A DNA stretch of 64,000 bases from Planotetraspora kaengkrachanensis (GTDB lineage Bacteria > Actinomycetota > Actinomycetes > Streptosporangiales > Streptosporangiaceae). Where the stretch lies: the NCBI RefSeq assembly GCF_016862895.1, contig NZ_BONV01000044.1, positions 1 through 64,000 of the forward strand, given 5' to 3'. The notes below the pieces were generated by a model. That model saw only the letters and a list, made by a program, of their open reading frames with translations. It searched no databases and was not told the DNA's origin. The translations under genes and the position numbers were made by a program. Below, one piece after another: positions 54,410 to 62,601 of the stretch. How positions within the stretch are numbered: position 1 is the first letter of the stretch; every line of letters begins with the position of its first letter.

Positions 54410-54453
54410 GCCGCCGCCGGTCCGCTCCCGTGACCGGCCGTCGGCGGCGTTTT
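54410..54453 (+). terminator. Rho-independent terminator after the GntR gene
   Basis: Outer stem GCCGCCG (54410-54416) / CGGCGGC (54442-54448), inner CCGGTC / GACCGG, and a short TTTT run starting 54450. It begins 2 bp past the GntR stop. Confidence 0.85.
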
Positions 54454-54536
54454 CGCGTCCGATTTGATACCTGCCCAGGCGGACAGGCCGGACTATTCTT
54501 CAAGGGCTTCAGCCGAAGATCTCCCTTGGAGCTGGC

Positions 54537-57500
54537 ATGGCACTGGGCGCGCGACGGGTGCCCCTGCTGCTGCGCCGGGCCTCCAGCGAGCCGCTGCTGC
54601 TCCTCACCGCTTTCGGCTCCGTCCTGCTGGCCACCACCACGCTCGTCGCGCTCATCACGTACGCCGCGGTCGTGACGCAGGCAGGCGTCGGGCAGGCGAT
54701 GGCGGTGGCCCCGCTGTCCACGACCTCCGCGCGGGTGAGCACCCTGATCAGCGCAGGCGACCTCCAGAAGGTCGACGCCGCCGTCCGGTCACGCGCCCGT
54801 GCCGCCTACGGCGACATGCCGTTCACCGTGACCCGGTCCATCAGGTCGGACTCGTACGCGCTGCCGGGTCAGGAACGGCGCGAGCAGCCCGACCTGACCA
54901 GGTTCGCGACCTACGAGGGGATCGAGGAGCGCAGCCGCCTGGCCGCAGGCTCCTGGCCGCGGGAGGGGGGAGAGCTGGAGGTCGCGCTCTCCACATCATC
55001 TGCTCAGAACCTGGACCTGGCCGTCGGCGACGCCTTCACGGTCGTGGGTCGGCTCAGCCACCAGCCGGTGCACGCCCGCGTGGCCGGCGTGTTCGACCTG
55101 CTCGACCCGTACGACGACCGCTGGCAGGGCGACGAACTGCTGCGCCGCGGTGTCGAGTCGGGCAACTACACCACCTACGGGCCGCTCGTGGTCGCGCCCG
55201 GCGACTTCCAGCGGAACTTCGCGACCAACGTGTCCGCCTCCTGGCTCGCCGTACCGGACCTCCGGGACCTGCCGCGAGAGCGGCTGCCGGCGGTCGCGGT
55301 CTCCGTCGCCGGGCTCGGGGACGATCTGCGGCGCGACTGCGGGACGTGCGCCACGTTCACCCGGCTGCCGGACGTGCTGAAGCAGCTCGACCAGGCCGCG
55401 CTGGTCGCGCGGTCGACGATGCTCGTGCCCGTCCTCCAGTTGTTGCTGCTCGCCGCTTACGCGCTGACGCTCACCGCACGGCTGCTCGCGGACCACCGCC
55501 GGATGGAGGTGGCGCTGCTGCGCTCAAGGGGAGCGGGCGCCGTCCGGCTCGGCCTGCTCGCCGGCGGGGAGGCGCTGCTGGTGGCGCTTCCCGCGATGGC
55601 GATCGCGCCGCTGATCGCGCCGTGGCTCCTCGCCGCGCTGGACGCCGTCCCGTGGATCCAGGCCACGGGTGTACGGCTGGCGCCCGTCCCCGACGCGGGG
55701 TCGTTCGCCGTCTCGGCCGCGGTGGCGCTCGCCTGCGCGGCCCTGCTGGTGCTGCCCGCGCTGCGCGGCGCGCGCCGCACCTACGTCGAGGAGCGGTCGG
55801 CGCTCGGACGGGCGGACAGGCGCGGCCTCGTCCAGCGCGCGGGAGCCGACCTCGCCCTGCTCGCGACGGCCGCGCTGGCCGTCTGGCAACTCGGGCTCTA
55901 CGGCGGCCCCGTCACCTCGACCGCCTCGGGCGGCCTGGGCATCGATCCGCTGATAGTGGCGGGGCCCGCCCTGACGTTGCTCTGCGGCGGCCTGCTGGGA
56001 CTGCGCCTGATCCCCGTGGCGTCCTCGATCGCCGAGCGGATCACGGCCCGGCGGCGCGGCCTCGCGCCCGCGCTCGGTTCGTCGCAGGTCAGCCGCCGCC
56101 CGCTCCGATACGCGGGCCCCGCGCTCCTGCTCACGATGGCGATCGCGATCGGCGTCGTCTCGCTCGCCACCTCCGCGACCTGGCGCCGCTCTCAGGAGGA
56201 CCAGGCCCGCCACCAGGCGGGAGCCGACCTGCGCGTGGCGGCGTCCGCCGATTCGCCCGAGCTCGGCGGGCTCGGCCGGAGCACGGTCTACACGGCGCTG
56301 CCGGGCGTGGCCGCGGCCACGCCCGTCCAGCGGGAGACCGTGGACTTCGCCGGGATGAAGGCCACCCTCCTCGCCATGGACGCGGACCGGCTCGAACAGG
56401 TGATGGCCTGGCGCGCCGACCTCGTGTCCGCCCCGGTGCCGCGGCTCGGACGCGATCTCGCCGCCGCGCGCCCGGAGGTGGCGCCGATACCCCTCCCGGG
56501 CGAGCCGCGCACGCTGTCCCTCCGCGTACGGCTCGGCCTCACACCCTCCGACGCCGTGCACGGGGAGATCCGCCTGCGCCTGGTCGTCGTGGACGCCCTC
56601 GGCACAGTCCAGGAGACGGCCGCCGTCCCTGTCGGCGGAGGCGGCCAGGTGGCGCGCTTCGACCTCCGGGCGCTCGCCGGGACGTCCGGCCGGCCGTCCT
56701 ATCCGCTCGCCGTGCAGGCCCTGCTGCTCGACCTGCCCGACCCGGGCGGCCTGCTGACCGTGACGCCCGCGCTGGAGGGGCTGCGGACCGACTCCGGCGC
56801 CGCCGTGCCGCTGCCGGGCGACCTGACGGCCTGGACGGGTGTGGGCGGGCAGCCTGCCGCGCCGGGCGGCTTCACCGTCCAGGTCGGCGTCGCGTCCGGG
56901 CAGGGGGCGGCAGGGCCGTTCCGGATGGCGGTCACGCCGAGCGGGCCGCCCGGTCCCGCGCTGCCCGTGGTGGTCACCGCGGACCTCGCCGCCAAGGCCG
57001 GGCTGCGGGTGGGCGTGACCGACTCCGTCAGCATGGGCGGGGCCACGAGGCTCGTGACGCCGGTCGCCGTCGCCTCCGCGCTGCCGGGCACCGGCCCCGG
57101 CGAGCCTGCCCTGCTGACCGACCTCCGTACGCTGGCCTACCAGGATCTGACCGAAGGACGCCCGCCCCGCCCCGTCGCCGAGTGGTGGCTGAGCACGCGC
57201 GGAGGGGACACCGCCGCGGCCGTGGCCGAGCTGGCCCGCCACCCCGAGTGGAACCAGACCGTGGTGGATCGGGAGGCGCTGGTCCGGCGGTTGCGTGACG
57301 ACCCGCTGGCGAGTGGGCTGCAGGGCGCGCTGGTGCTCGGATTCCTGTCGGCCGCGGCCTTCGCCCTGCTCGGCTTCCTGGTCAACGCCGCCGTTGTGGC
57401 GCGGGAGCGCGGAGGTGAGTTCGCCCTGCTGCGCGTGATCGGCGTCAGCCGCCGACAGGTGTTCGGCCTGCTCGCGGTGGAGCAGTCGTTCGTCGTCGTC

Positions 57501-57740
57501 CTGTCGCTGGCCGTGGGCGTCGGGATCGCGGCGGTCATGGCCGTGCTGGTGGTTCCGCACATCGTGCTCACCGGGCAGGCGGCCGCCGTCACGCCGTCGG
57601 TGGTGCTCGACATCCCCTGGCTCCCCGTGGTCGCGTTGCCCGCCGCCGTCGCCGCGGCCCTGCTGTGCATCGTGGCCGCGCTGGCCCGCCGGCTGTCCGG
57701 GCAGGGGGCGGGCCGCGCCGTCAGGATCGGGGAGGACTGA
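54537..57740 (+). CDS. FtsX-family ABC transporter permease (1067 aa)
   Basis: Large permease with a hydrophobic helix at residues ~20-45, a long extracytoplasmic portion, a hydrophobic block at ~295-430, a second extracytoplasmic segment and a C-terminal three-helix FtsX core (ALVLGFLSAAAFALLGFLVN, LLRVIGVSRRQVFGLLAVEQ, then VGVGIAAVMAVLVVPHIVL). ALLRSRGAGAVRL and LLRVIGVSRRQ are the coupling-helix motifs of FtsX domains 1 and 2. ATG 54537 has GGAG upstream. It ends in a TGATG overlap with a second permease gene. No ATPase gene is nearby. The exported or remodelled substrate is unknown. Confidence 0.85.
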   Translation: MALGARRVPLLLRRASSEPLLLLTAFGSVLLATTTLVALITYAAVVTQAGVGQAMAVAPLSTTSARVSTLISAGDLQKVDAAVRSRARAAYGDMPFTVTRSIRSDSYALPGQERREQPDLTRFATYEGIEERSRLAAGSWPREGGELEVALSTSSAQNLDLAVGDAFTVVGRLSHQPVHARVAGVFDLLDPYDDRWQGDELLRRGVESGNYTTYGPLVVAPGDFQRNFATNVSASWLAVPDLRDLPRERLPAVAVSVAGLGDDLRRDCGTCATFTRLPDVLKQLDQAALVARSTMLVPVLQLLLLAAYALTLTARLLADHRRMEVALLRSRGAGAVRLGLLAGGEALLVALPAMAIAPLIAPWLLAALDAVPWIQATGVRLAPVPDAGSFAVSAAVALACAALLVLPALRGARRTYVEERSALGRADRRGLVQRAGADLALLATAALAVWQLGLYGGPVTSTASGGLGIDPLIVAGPALTLLCGGLLGLRLIPVASSIAERITARRRGLAPALGSSQVSRRPLRYAGPALLLTMAIAIGVVSLATSATWRRSQEDQARHQAGADLRVAASADSPELGGLGRSTVYTALPGVAAATPVQRETVDFAGMKATLLAMDADRLEQVMAWRADLVSAPVPRLGRDLAAARPEVAPIPLPGEPRTLSLRVRLGLTPSDAVHGEIRLRLVVVDALGTVQETAAVPVGGGGQVARFDLRALAGTSGRPSYPLAVQALLLDLPDPGGLLTVTPALEGLRTDSGAAVPLPGDLTAWTGVGGQPAAPGGFTVQVGVASGQGAAGPFRMAVTPSGPPGPALPVVVTADLAAKAGLRVGVTDSVSMGGATRLVTPVAVASALPGTGPGEPALLTDLRTLAYQDLTEGRPPRPVAEWWLSTRGGDTAAAVAELARHPEWNQTVVDREALVRRLRDDPLASGLQGALVLGFLSAAAFALLGFLVNAAVVARERGGEFALLRVIGVSRRQVFGLLAVEQSFVVVLSLAVGVGIAAVMAVLVVPHIVLTGQAAAVTPSVVLDIPWLPVVALPAAVAAALLCIVAALARRLSGQGAGRAVRIGED

Positions 57741-60380
57741 TGCCCTTCACCCTGCTGCGGGCGCACCGCGGAGCGGCGCTGGCGCTCGCCCTGCTCGCGT
57801 TCAGCGCGTCACTGCTGCTGGCGGGGTTGCCCCGCGTCTTCGAGAGGTCCTACGACGACGCCCTGCGCCGCGTCCTCGACGACAGCACCGCGGACGTGGT
57901 CGACCTGACCGTGGCACTGCAACCGAACCCCATGGGCGAGCTGTTCACCAGCCCGCCGCGGTTCGCCGCCACGGACGCCCAATGGCGGCGCGCCCTGCCG
58001 CCCGCCCTCCGGAAGGTCGTCCGGGCAGGGGGGACGGGACACTACGGGGCCTCGACGTACGGCACGCCGGTGGCCGGCCGGGTGGGGGAGCCCAACCAGG
58101 CGAACCAGTTCGTCGACCTGGCCTGGCTTCCGGACGCGGACCGCCGCGTGCGTTACGTCGAGGGGGCGCCGCCCGGGCCGCCGGGGCGCGTCCGGGTCGG
58201 CGACCAGGACCTCGACCGGGTCGACGTCGCGCTCGTGCGCGAGGCGGCGGACAAGCTGGACCTGCACGTCGGCTCGACGCTGCTGCTCGGGGCGGGCGGC
58301 GGGCTGGCCGCCCGCGTCACCGGGTTCTACGAGCTCACCGATCCCGCGGACGGGTTCTGGGAGCACAACCGGGGCGTCCCGCAGGTGAGCCTGCGACGCA
58401 GCGGCGACGTCGACCAGCAGTGGATCACCGGGCTGACCGACGCCGGCAGCCTGCCCCACATGGGCAGCGACCTCGGCGTGCGTTACTCCTGGGTGCTCGG
58501 CCTCGGAACGGTACTCCTGGGTGCTCGGCCTCGGAACGGTGACCGCGCGCGACGCGCCGGACGTGGCCGGCGCCCTCGCCGTCTACACCAGGATGGTCGG
58601 CGGGCGGGGTGCGGGGTCGGCCCAGTACACGTTGGAGACCGGCCTCCCACGGCTGCTCACCGGCTTCCTGTCGAGGCTGGCGACCGCGCAGACGCTGATG
58701 TTCCTGATCCTCGGCGGCCTCGGGCTGGTCGCGGTCGGCGTGATCGTGCTCGCCTCCCGGTTGCTCACCGAGCGGATGCACGCGGCGCTGACGTTGATGC
58801 GCGCCAGAGGCGGCGGGCCGGTCTGGATCGTCCGCACCGGCGCCGCCGTCGCCGCCCTCGCGGCGCTGCCGGCCGTCCTGCTCGGGTACGGCCTGGCGTT
58901 CCTGGTGCCCGGGCCGGCCACCGCGCCCGCGCTCATCGGTCCCGTCATCCCGGCCCTGGCCGCGCTCACCCACCCCGTCGTACGGCTCGCGCGGTCGTCC
59001 CGCGAGCCGGTGCGCGACCGGCGGGAGGACGTCGACGCGCGGCGACCCTCACCGCGCAGGACCGTCACGGAGGTGACGGTCGTCGGGCTGGCCTTGGCCG
59101 GGGCCCACCTGTTGCGGACGAGGGGCCTCACCGGCGGCGCAGGGGAGGCCGGCGACCCGTTCCTGATGGCCGTGCCCGCGGCGGCGACGCTCGCGGCCGC
59201 GTTGGTCGTGTTCAGGGGCTATCCGTACCCGCTACGCCTGGCCGGACGTCTGGCGAGACATCGTGCCGTGCCCTTCCTGGCCCTCGCCCAGGCGGCCAGG
59301 GCGAGCGGGGCGGCCCCGCTGGCCGTGCTGATCCTGCTGCCCGCGCTGGCCGTGTCCGTCTTCGGCGCGGTGGTCTCCCAGGCGATCGGCGACACGCAGC
59401 GGACGGCCGCCTATCGGCAGGTCGGGGCCTCAGCCAGGATCGAACGCGACGCAGACATCGCGCCGGAGACCATCGACCGGGTGCGCGGGCTGCCGGGGGT
59501 CGACGAGGTGCTGCCGGTGGCCAGGGGCCTCGCACAGCTCAGCGTGGCCGGCCGCAGAGTGCGCGTCGTCGCCCTGGACCTCACGGCCTACCGGCGGATG
59601 GCGTCGGGCACCCCGCTCGCCGTGCCCGCGCCGGCCCCTCCCGCGTCCGGCGGGGTGCCTGCGCTGGTCTCGCCGGCGCTCAGCGGGCTGCCGACGTTCG
59701 ACCTCGGCTGGCCCGCGCAGATGACGGTGGTCAACCGGGGCACGATCACGGGGCTTCCCGGGCTGGCCGAGGCGGGCGACGAGCTGATCGTGCTGCCGTA
59801 CGACGCGGCGAAGCGGTCGGGGACGGCGCCCTTCGCCAACACGCTGCTGGTGATGGGAGACGTCGACCGGGCGAGCCTGCTCCGCGCGGTCGACGATCCG
59901 CAGGTCCTCGTGGTGACCGCGGCCGACGCCCTGCGCAGGATCTCCGACAGCCCGCTGACGGGCACGATCGTGCTGACCTTCGCCGTCGTCACGGTCCTGC
60001 TCGCGGGCTACGCGCTCGTGGCGGTGGTCATCGCGCTGATGATCGGCGCCGTGGACCGGGCCCGCATGCTCGCGTACCTGAGGACCGCCGGGCTGTCCCG
60101 CCGGCAGGGACGCGGCCTGACCGTGCTGGAGATCGCCCCGCTGGTCGTGCTCGCCTCCCTCGGGGGTCTCGCGCTCGGGCTCACCCTTCCGCTCACGCTC
60201 GGCCCCGCAATCGATCTGTCGGCCTACGCGGGCCTGCCGGTCGCCGGGTTCCCGATCAGCGTCGGGGTCCCGGCGCTGCTGGCCGCGGGGGTGAGCGCGG
60301 TCGCCGTCCTCGGCGCCCTGGCGTACGCGATGGCGGGGCGGGCGGTGACCGGGGCCCTCCAGGCCGGGCAGACGCCCTGA
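57740..60380 (+). pseudogene. Second FtsX-family ABC permease, frameshifted by a 28-bp tandem duplication
   Basis: Reading from the ATG at 57740 (TGATG-coupled to the first permease), a normal permease N-terminus with one helix and an extracytoplasmic domain (HRGAALALALLAFSASLLLA, LRRVLDDSTADVVDLTVALQ) ends at GVRYSWVLGLGT. A direct duplication at 58484-58539 then shifts the frame; the rest of the permease (VTARDAPDVAGALAVYTRM, ALTLMRARGGGPVWIVRTG, FtsX helices to the end) continues in the +1 frame to 60380. Deleting one copy restores an 870-residue protein. The original frame stays open to 60427 by chance, so a chimeric protein could be made. A GTG-initiated C-terminal piece from 58521 is possible but less likely. 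Confidence 0.85.
58484..58539. repeat. Exact 28-bp tandem duplication that disrupts the permease gene
   Basis: Two perfect copies (58484-58511 and 58512-58539) of a 28-bp unit starting TACTCCTGGG and ending TCGGAACGG. 28 is not a multiple of three. The open frame downstream matches if one copy is removed. Confidence 0.95.
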
Positions 60381-60460
60381 CGGTGGCCTTGGGTGGGTGT
60401 CGCACTGCTGGGTACAGCACGACCTAGCTGTGCCGACGCCGGCTTGCGTTAATTGTGGAC

Positions 60461-61294
60461 ATGGCAGGTGGAGGTCCCCTCGGTGACTTCCTGCGCGCCC
60501 GGCGCCAGGTCACGGCCGCCGATCGTGTGGGACCGGACGACGTCGCCCCCCGGCGGCGCAAGCCCGGGCTTCGCCATGACGAAGTCGCCCGGCTCGCCGG
60601 TGTCAGCACCGACTACTACATGAGGCTCGAGCAGGGAAGTGAACGTGACCCCTCGGATCAGGTGCTCGGCGCACTCGCACGCGTTCTCCAGCTCGACCTC
60701 GCGGCCACCCGGCACCTGTACGAGCTGGCGCACAGGAGGGCGGGCCCGATGGGCAGGGTGATCGGCAGCCGGGGCGAGCCGGTGGGCCCCCAGGTGCTGC
60801 GCTTCATCGAACGCCAGGACGACGTCGCGGCACTGGTGGTGAATCGCCATTGGGACGTGCTGGCGCAGAACGCGCTGGGCGCCGCCCTCTATGAGGGCCT
60901 GGAGTACAGGGACAACCTGATCCGGATGACCTTCCTCAACCCGGAGTCCCGGCGGTTCTACCGGGACTGGGAGCAGGAGGCGTCGTTCAAGGTGGCGCAT
61001 CTGCGGGCCGCCGTGGGGACGAACCGCGGCGATCCGACCCTGTACGAGATGGTCGAGCAGCTCTCGCTCGGGAGCGACGACTTCCGGCGGCTGTGGGCCC
61101 GCCACGACGTGCAGGACAGGACCCACGGGACCATCCGCATCCACCGCGACGACGTCGGCGACCTGGTCCTCACCTTCGAGATCTTCGCCGTCTGCAGCGC
61201 CTCCGGGCAGCTTCTCATCGTCCTGCAGTCCGAGCCGGGCAGCCCGTCCGAGCGGGCCCTGGCCAGGCTGGGCGGCCTCGCCGCCACCACGTGA
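60461..61294 (+). CDS. MmyB-like XRE-family regulator
   Basis: 277 residues. N-terminal helix-turn-helix with DEVARLAGVSTDYYMRLEQG near residues 40-60, followed by the MmyB-like ligand-binding region (NRHWDVLAQNALGAALYEGL; ending LIVLQSEPGSPSERALARL). The family regulates antibiotic or secondary metabolite genes in actinomycetes. ATG 60461 (a GTG at 60455 is two codons earlier) lacks a clear ribosome binding site. Neither neighbour suggests a specific target. Confidence 0.9.
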   Translation: MAGGGPLGDFLRARRQVTAADRVGPDDVAPRRRKPGLRHDEVARLAGVSTDYYMRLEQGSERDPSDQVLGALARVLQLDLAATRHLYELAHRRAGPMGRVIGSRGEPVGPQVLRFIERQDDVAALVVNRHWDVLAQNALGAALYEGLEYRDNLIRMTFLNPESRRFYRDWEQEASFKVAHLRAAVGTNRGDPTLYEMVEQLSLGSDDFRRLWARHDVQDRTHGTIRIHRDDVGDLVLTFEIFAVCSASGQLLIVLQSEPGSPSERALARLGGLAATT

Positions 61295-61330
61295 CGATGA
61301 CGACGTCGTGCGCCGCAAGGGGCGCCGACG

Positions 61331-61789
61331 TCACCGGATCGGGAACGGCTTCCCGCGCTCGTCGTCCGGGCGCGGGCCGAGGATGCGCCTTTCGTGCTCC
61401 TCGATCCGGACGTCGTTGATGCTGGCCTCCCGGCGGGCCATGAGGCCGTCGCCGTCGAACTCCCAGAGTTCGTTTCCGTAGCTGCGCCAGAACCGCCCGT
61501 CGGCGTCGTGGCATTCGTACTGGAAGCGCACGGCGATGCGGTTGCCGTCGAAGGCCCACAGTTCCTTGCGCAGCGCGTAGTCGAGCTCGCGCTCCCACTT
61601 CTGGGTGAGGAACTCGACGATGGCCTCGCGCCCGGTGATGAAGGTGTCGCGGTTACGCCAGACCGAGTCCGGCGTGTAGGCGAGCGCGACCCGCTGGGGG
61701 TCGCGCGTGTTCCACGCGTCCTCTGCGGCCTGGACCTTCTGCAGCGCGCTCTCGTGGTCGAAAGGCGGAAGTGGCGGGCGCTGACCCAT
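61331..61789 (-). CDS. DUF1348 / NTF2-like protein
   Basis: 152 residues. Contains [24 protein letters not shown] and [24 protein letters not shown], the signature of the DUF1348 branch of the nuclear transport factor 2-like fold; the fold often hosts small-molecule binding or isomerisation. ATG 61789 has GGAGAG upstream. Divergent from a TetR gene with two palindromic operators between, so it is probably controlled by that regulator. Function unknown. Confidence 0.9.
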   Translation of the reverse strand: MGQRPPLPPFDHESALQKVQAAEDAWNTRDPQRVALAYTPDSVWRNRDTFITGREAIVEFLTQKWERELDYALRKELWAFDGNRIAVRFQYECHDADGRFWRSYGNELWEFDGDGLMARREASINDVRIEEHERRILGPRPDDERGKPFPIR

Positions 61790-61834
61790 GACGTCTCTCC
61801 TTGTCTGCCGCTCGCGGGATGACGCGCCCGTCCG

Positions 61835-61877
61835 GAGAACGAGCGTTCTCCCTTACCCTAGAGAACGTTGGTTCTCT
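61835..61877. promoter_or_regulatory. Two TetR operators between the DUF1348 gene and its TetR regulator
   Basis: GAGAACGAGCGTTCTC (61835-61850) has perfect 7-bp arms, and AGAGAACGTTGGTTCTCT (61860-61877) has perfect 7-bp arms around four bases. Both share GAGAACG/GTTCTC halves. A TetR dimer probably binds each to repress both divergent genes. Confidence 0.85.
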
Positions 61878-61904
61878 GCGTCAACGGAGGGACGAGGTGA
61901 TCGC

Positions 61905-62486
61905 GTGGACCAGGGGGCGGCGCGCGACCAGGTGCTCGACGCGGCCGAGGAGCTGTTCTACGGCCGGGGCATCCAGGCCGTCGGGATGGACGACATCCGC
62001 AGCCTGTCGGGAGTCTCGCTCAAGCGCCTCTACCAGTTGTTCGCCACGAAGGACCGGCTCGTCGAGGCCTACCTCGAGCGCCGTGACCTCAGCTGGCGGC
62101 GGCGTCTGGCCGAACACGTGGAGACCTGCGCCGACCCCGAGGGACGGATCATCGCGGTCTTCGACTGGCTCGAACGGTGGTTCGCCGAGCCCGGCTTCCG
62201 CGGCTGCGCGTGGATCAACTCCTTCGGCGAACTGGGGGCCACGTCGGCGACCGTGGCGACCCAGGCCCGGCTGCACAAGCTCGCGTTCAGGAGATACCTG
62301 GAGGGCCTCACGGCCGACGCGGGTCTTTCCCGGGAGCTGGCCGGCCAGCTGCTCCTGCTCGCCGAGGGGGCCATGGTCACCGCCGGGATCCTCGGCGTCA
62401 CCGGGACGGCGGCGCAGGCCAGGGCGGCGGCCCGCCTGCTGCTCGAATCCGCGGCCCGGGCGCGTCCCACGTCGCCCGCCGAGTGA
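61905..62486 (+). CDS. TetR-family transcriptional regulator
   Basis: 193 residues. N-terminal helix-turn-helix VLDAAEELFYGRGIQAVGMD and SGVSLKRLYQLFATKDRLVE (residues about 8-52), and a helical C-terminal domain. GTG 61905 is chosen because GAGGTGATC lies upstream and because it begins just before the HTH; longer starts would run through the operators. Divergent from the DUF1348 gene. Followed by a 20-bp direct repeat and a terminator. Confidence 0.92.
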   Translation: MDQGAARDQVLDAAEELFYGRGIQAVGMDDIRSLSGVSLKRLYQLFATKDRLVEAYLERRDLSWRRRLAEHVETCADPEGRIIAVFDWLERWFAEPGFRGCAWINSFGELGATSATVATQARLHKLAFRRYLEGLTADAGLSRELAGQLLLLAEGAMVTAGILGVTGTAAQARAAARLLLESAARARPTSPAE

Positions 62487-62510
62487 GCCGAGCCGCGCGG
62501 AGAACCTCGC

Positions 62511-62550
62511 CCGGAGAGGCGGAAAGAGACCCGGAGAGACGGAAAGAGAG
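62511..62550 (+). repeat. 20-bp tandem repeat downstream of tetR
   Basis: CCGGAGAGGCGGAAAGAGAC (62511-62530) and CCGGAGAGACGGAAAGAGAG (62531-62550), two mismatches. It lies between the convergent TetR and MFS genes and has no visible coding role. Confidence 0.7.
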
Positions 62551-62552
62551 CT

Positions 62553-62595
62553 GCCCCGGCGCATGGTCCGCTCCCAGGGGGCCGTGCGCCGGGGC
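62553..62595. terminator. Terminator between convergent tetR and MFS genes
   Basis: GCCCCGGCGCA (62553-62563) and TGCGCCGGGGC (62585-62595), perfect 11-bp arms with a 21-base loop, 7 bp from the MFS stop. Confidence 0.75.
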
Positions 62596-62601
62596 CCGCC
62601 G

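Noticed and set aside
58521-60380. Independent C-terminal permease gene starting at GTG 58521
   Set aside because: The GTG lies inside the duplicated repeat, with no good ribosome binding site, and the encoded piece lacks the N-terminal half of the family. A frameshifted single gene explains it better.
58540-60427. Continuation of the permease reading frame past the duplication
   Set aside because: The residues after the repeat are Arg/Gly-rich and unlike any permease; the true helices continue in the next frame to 60380.
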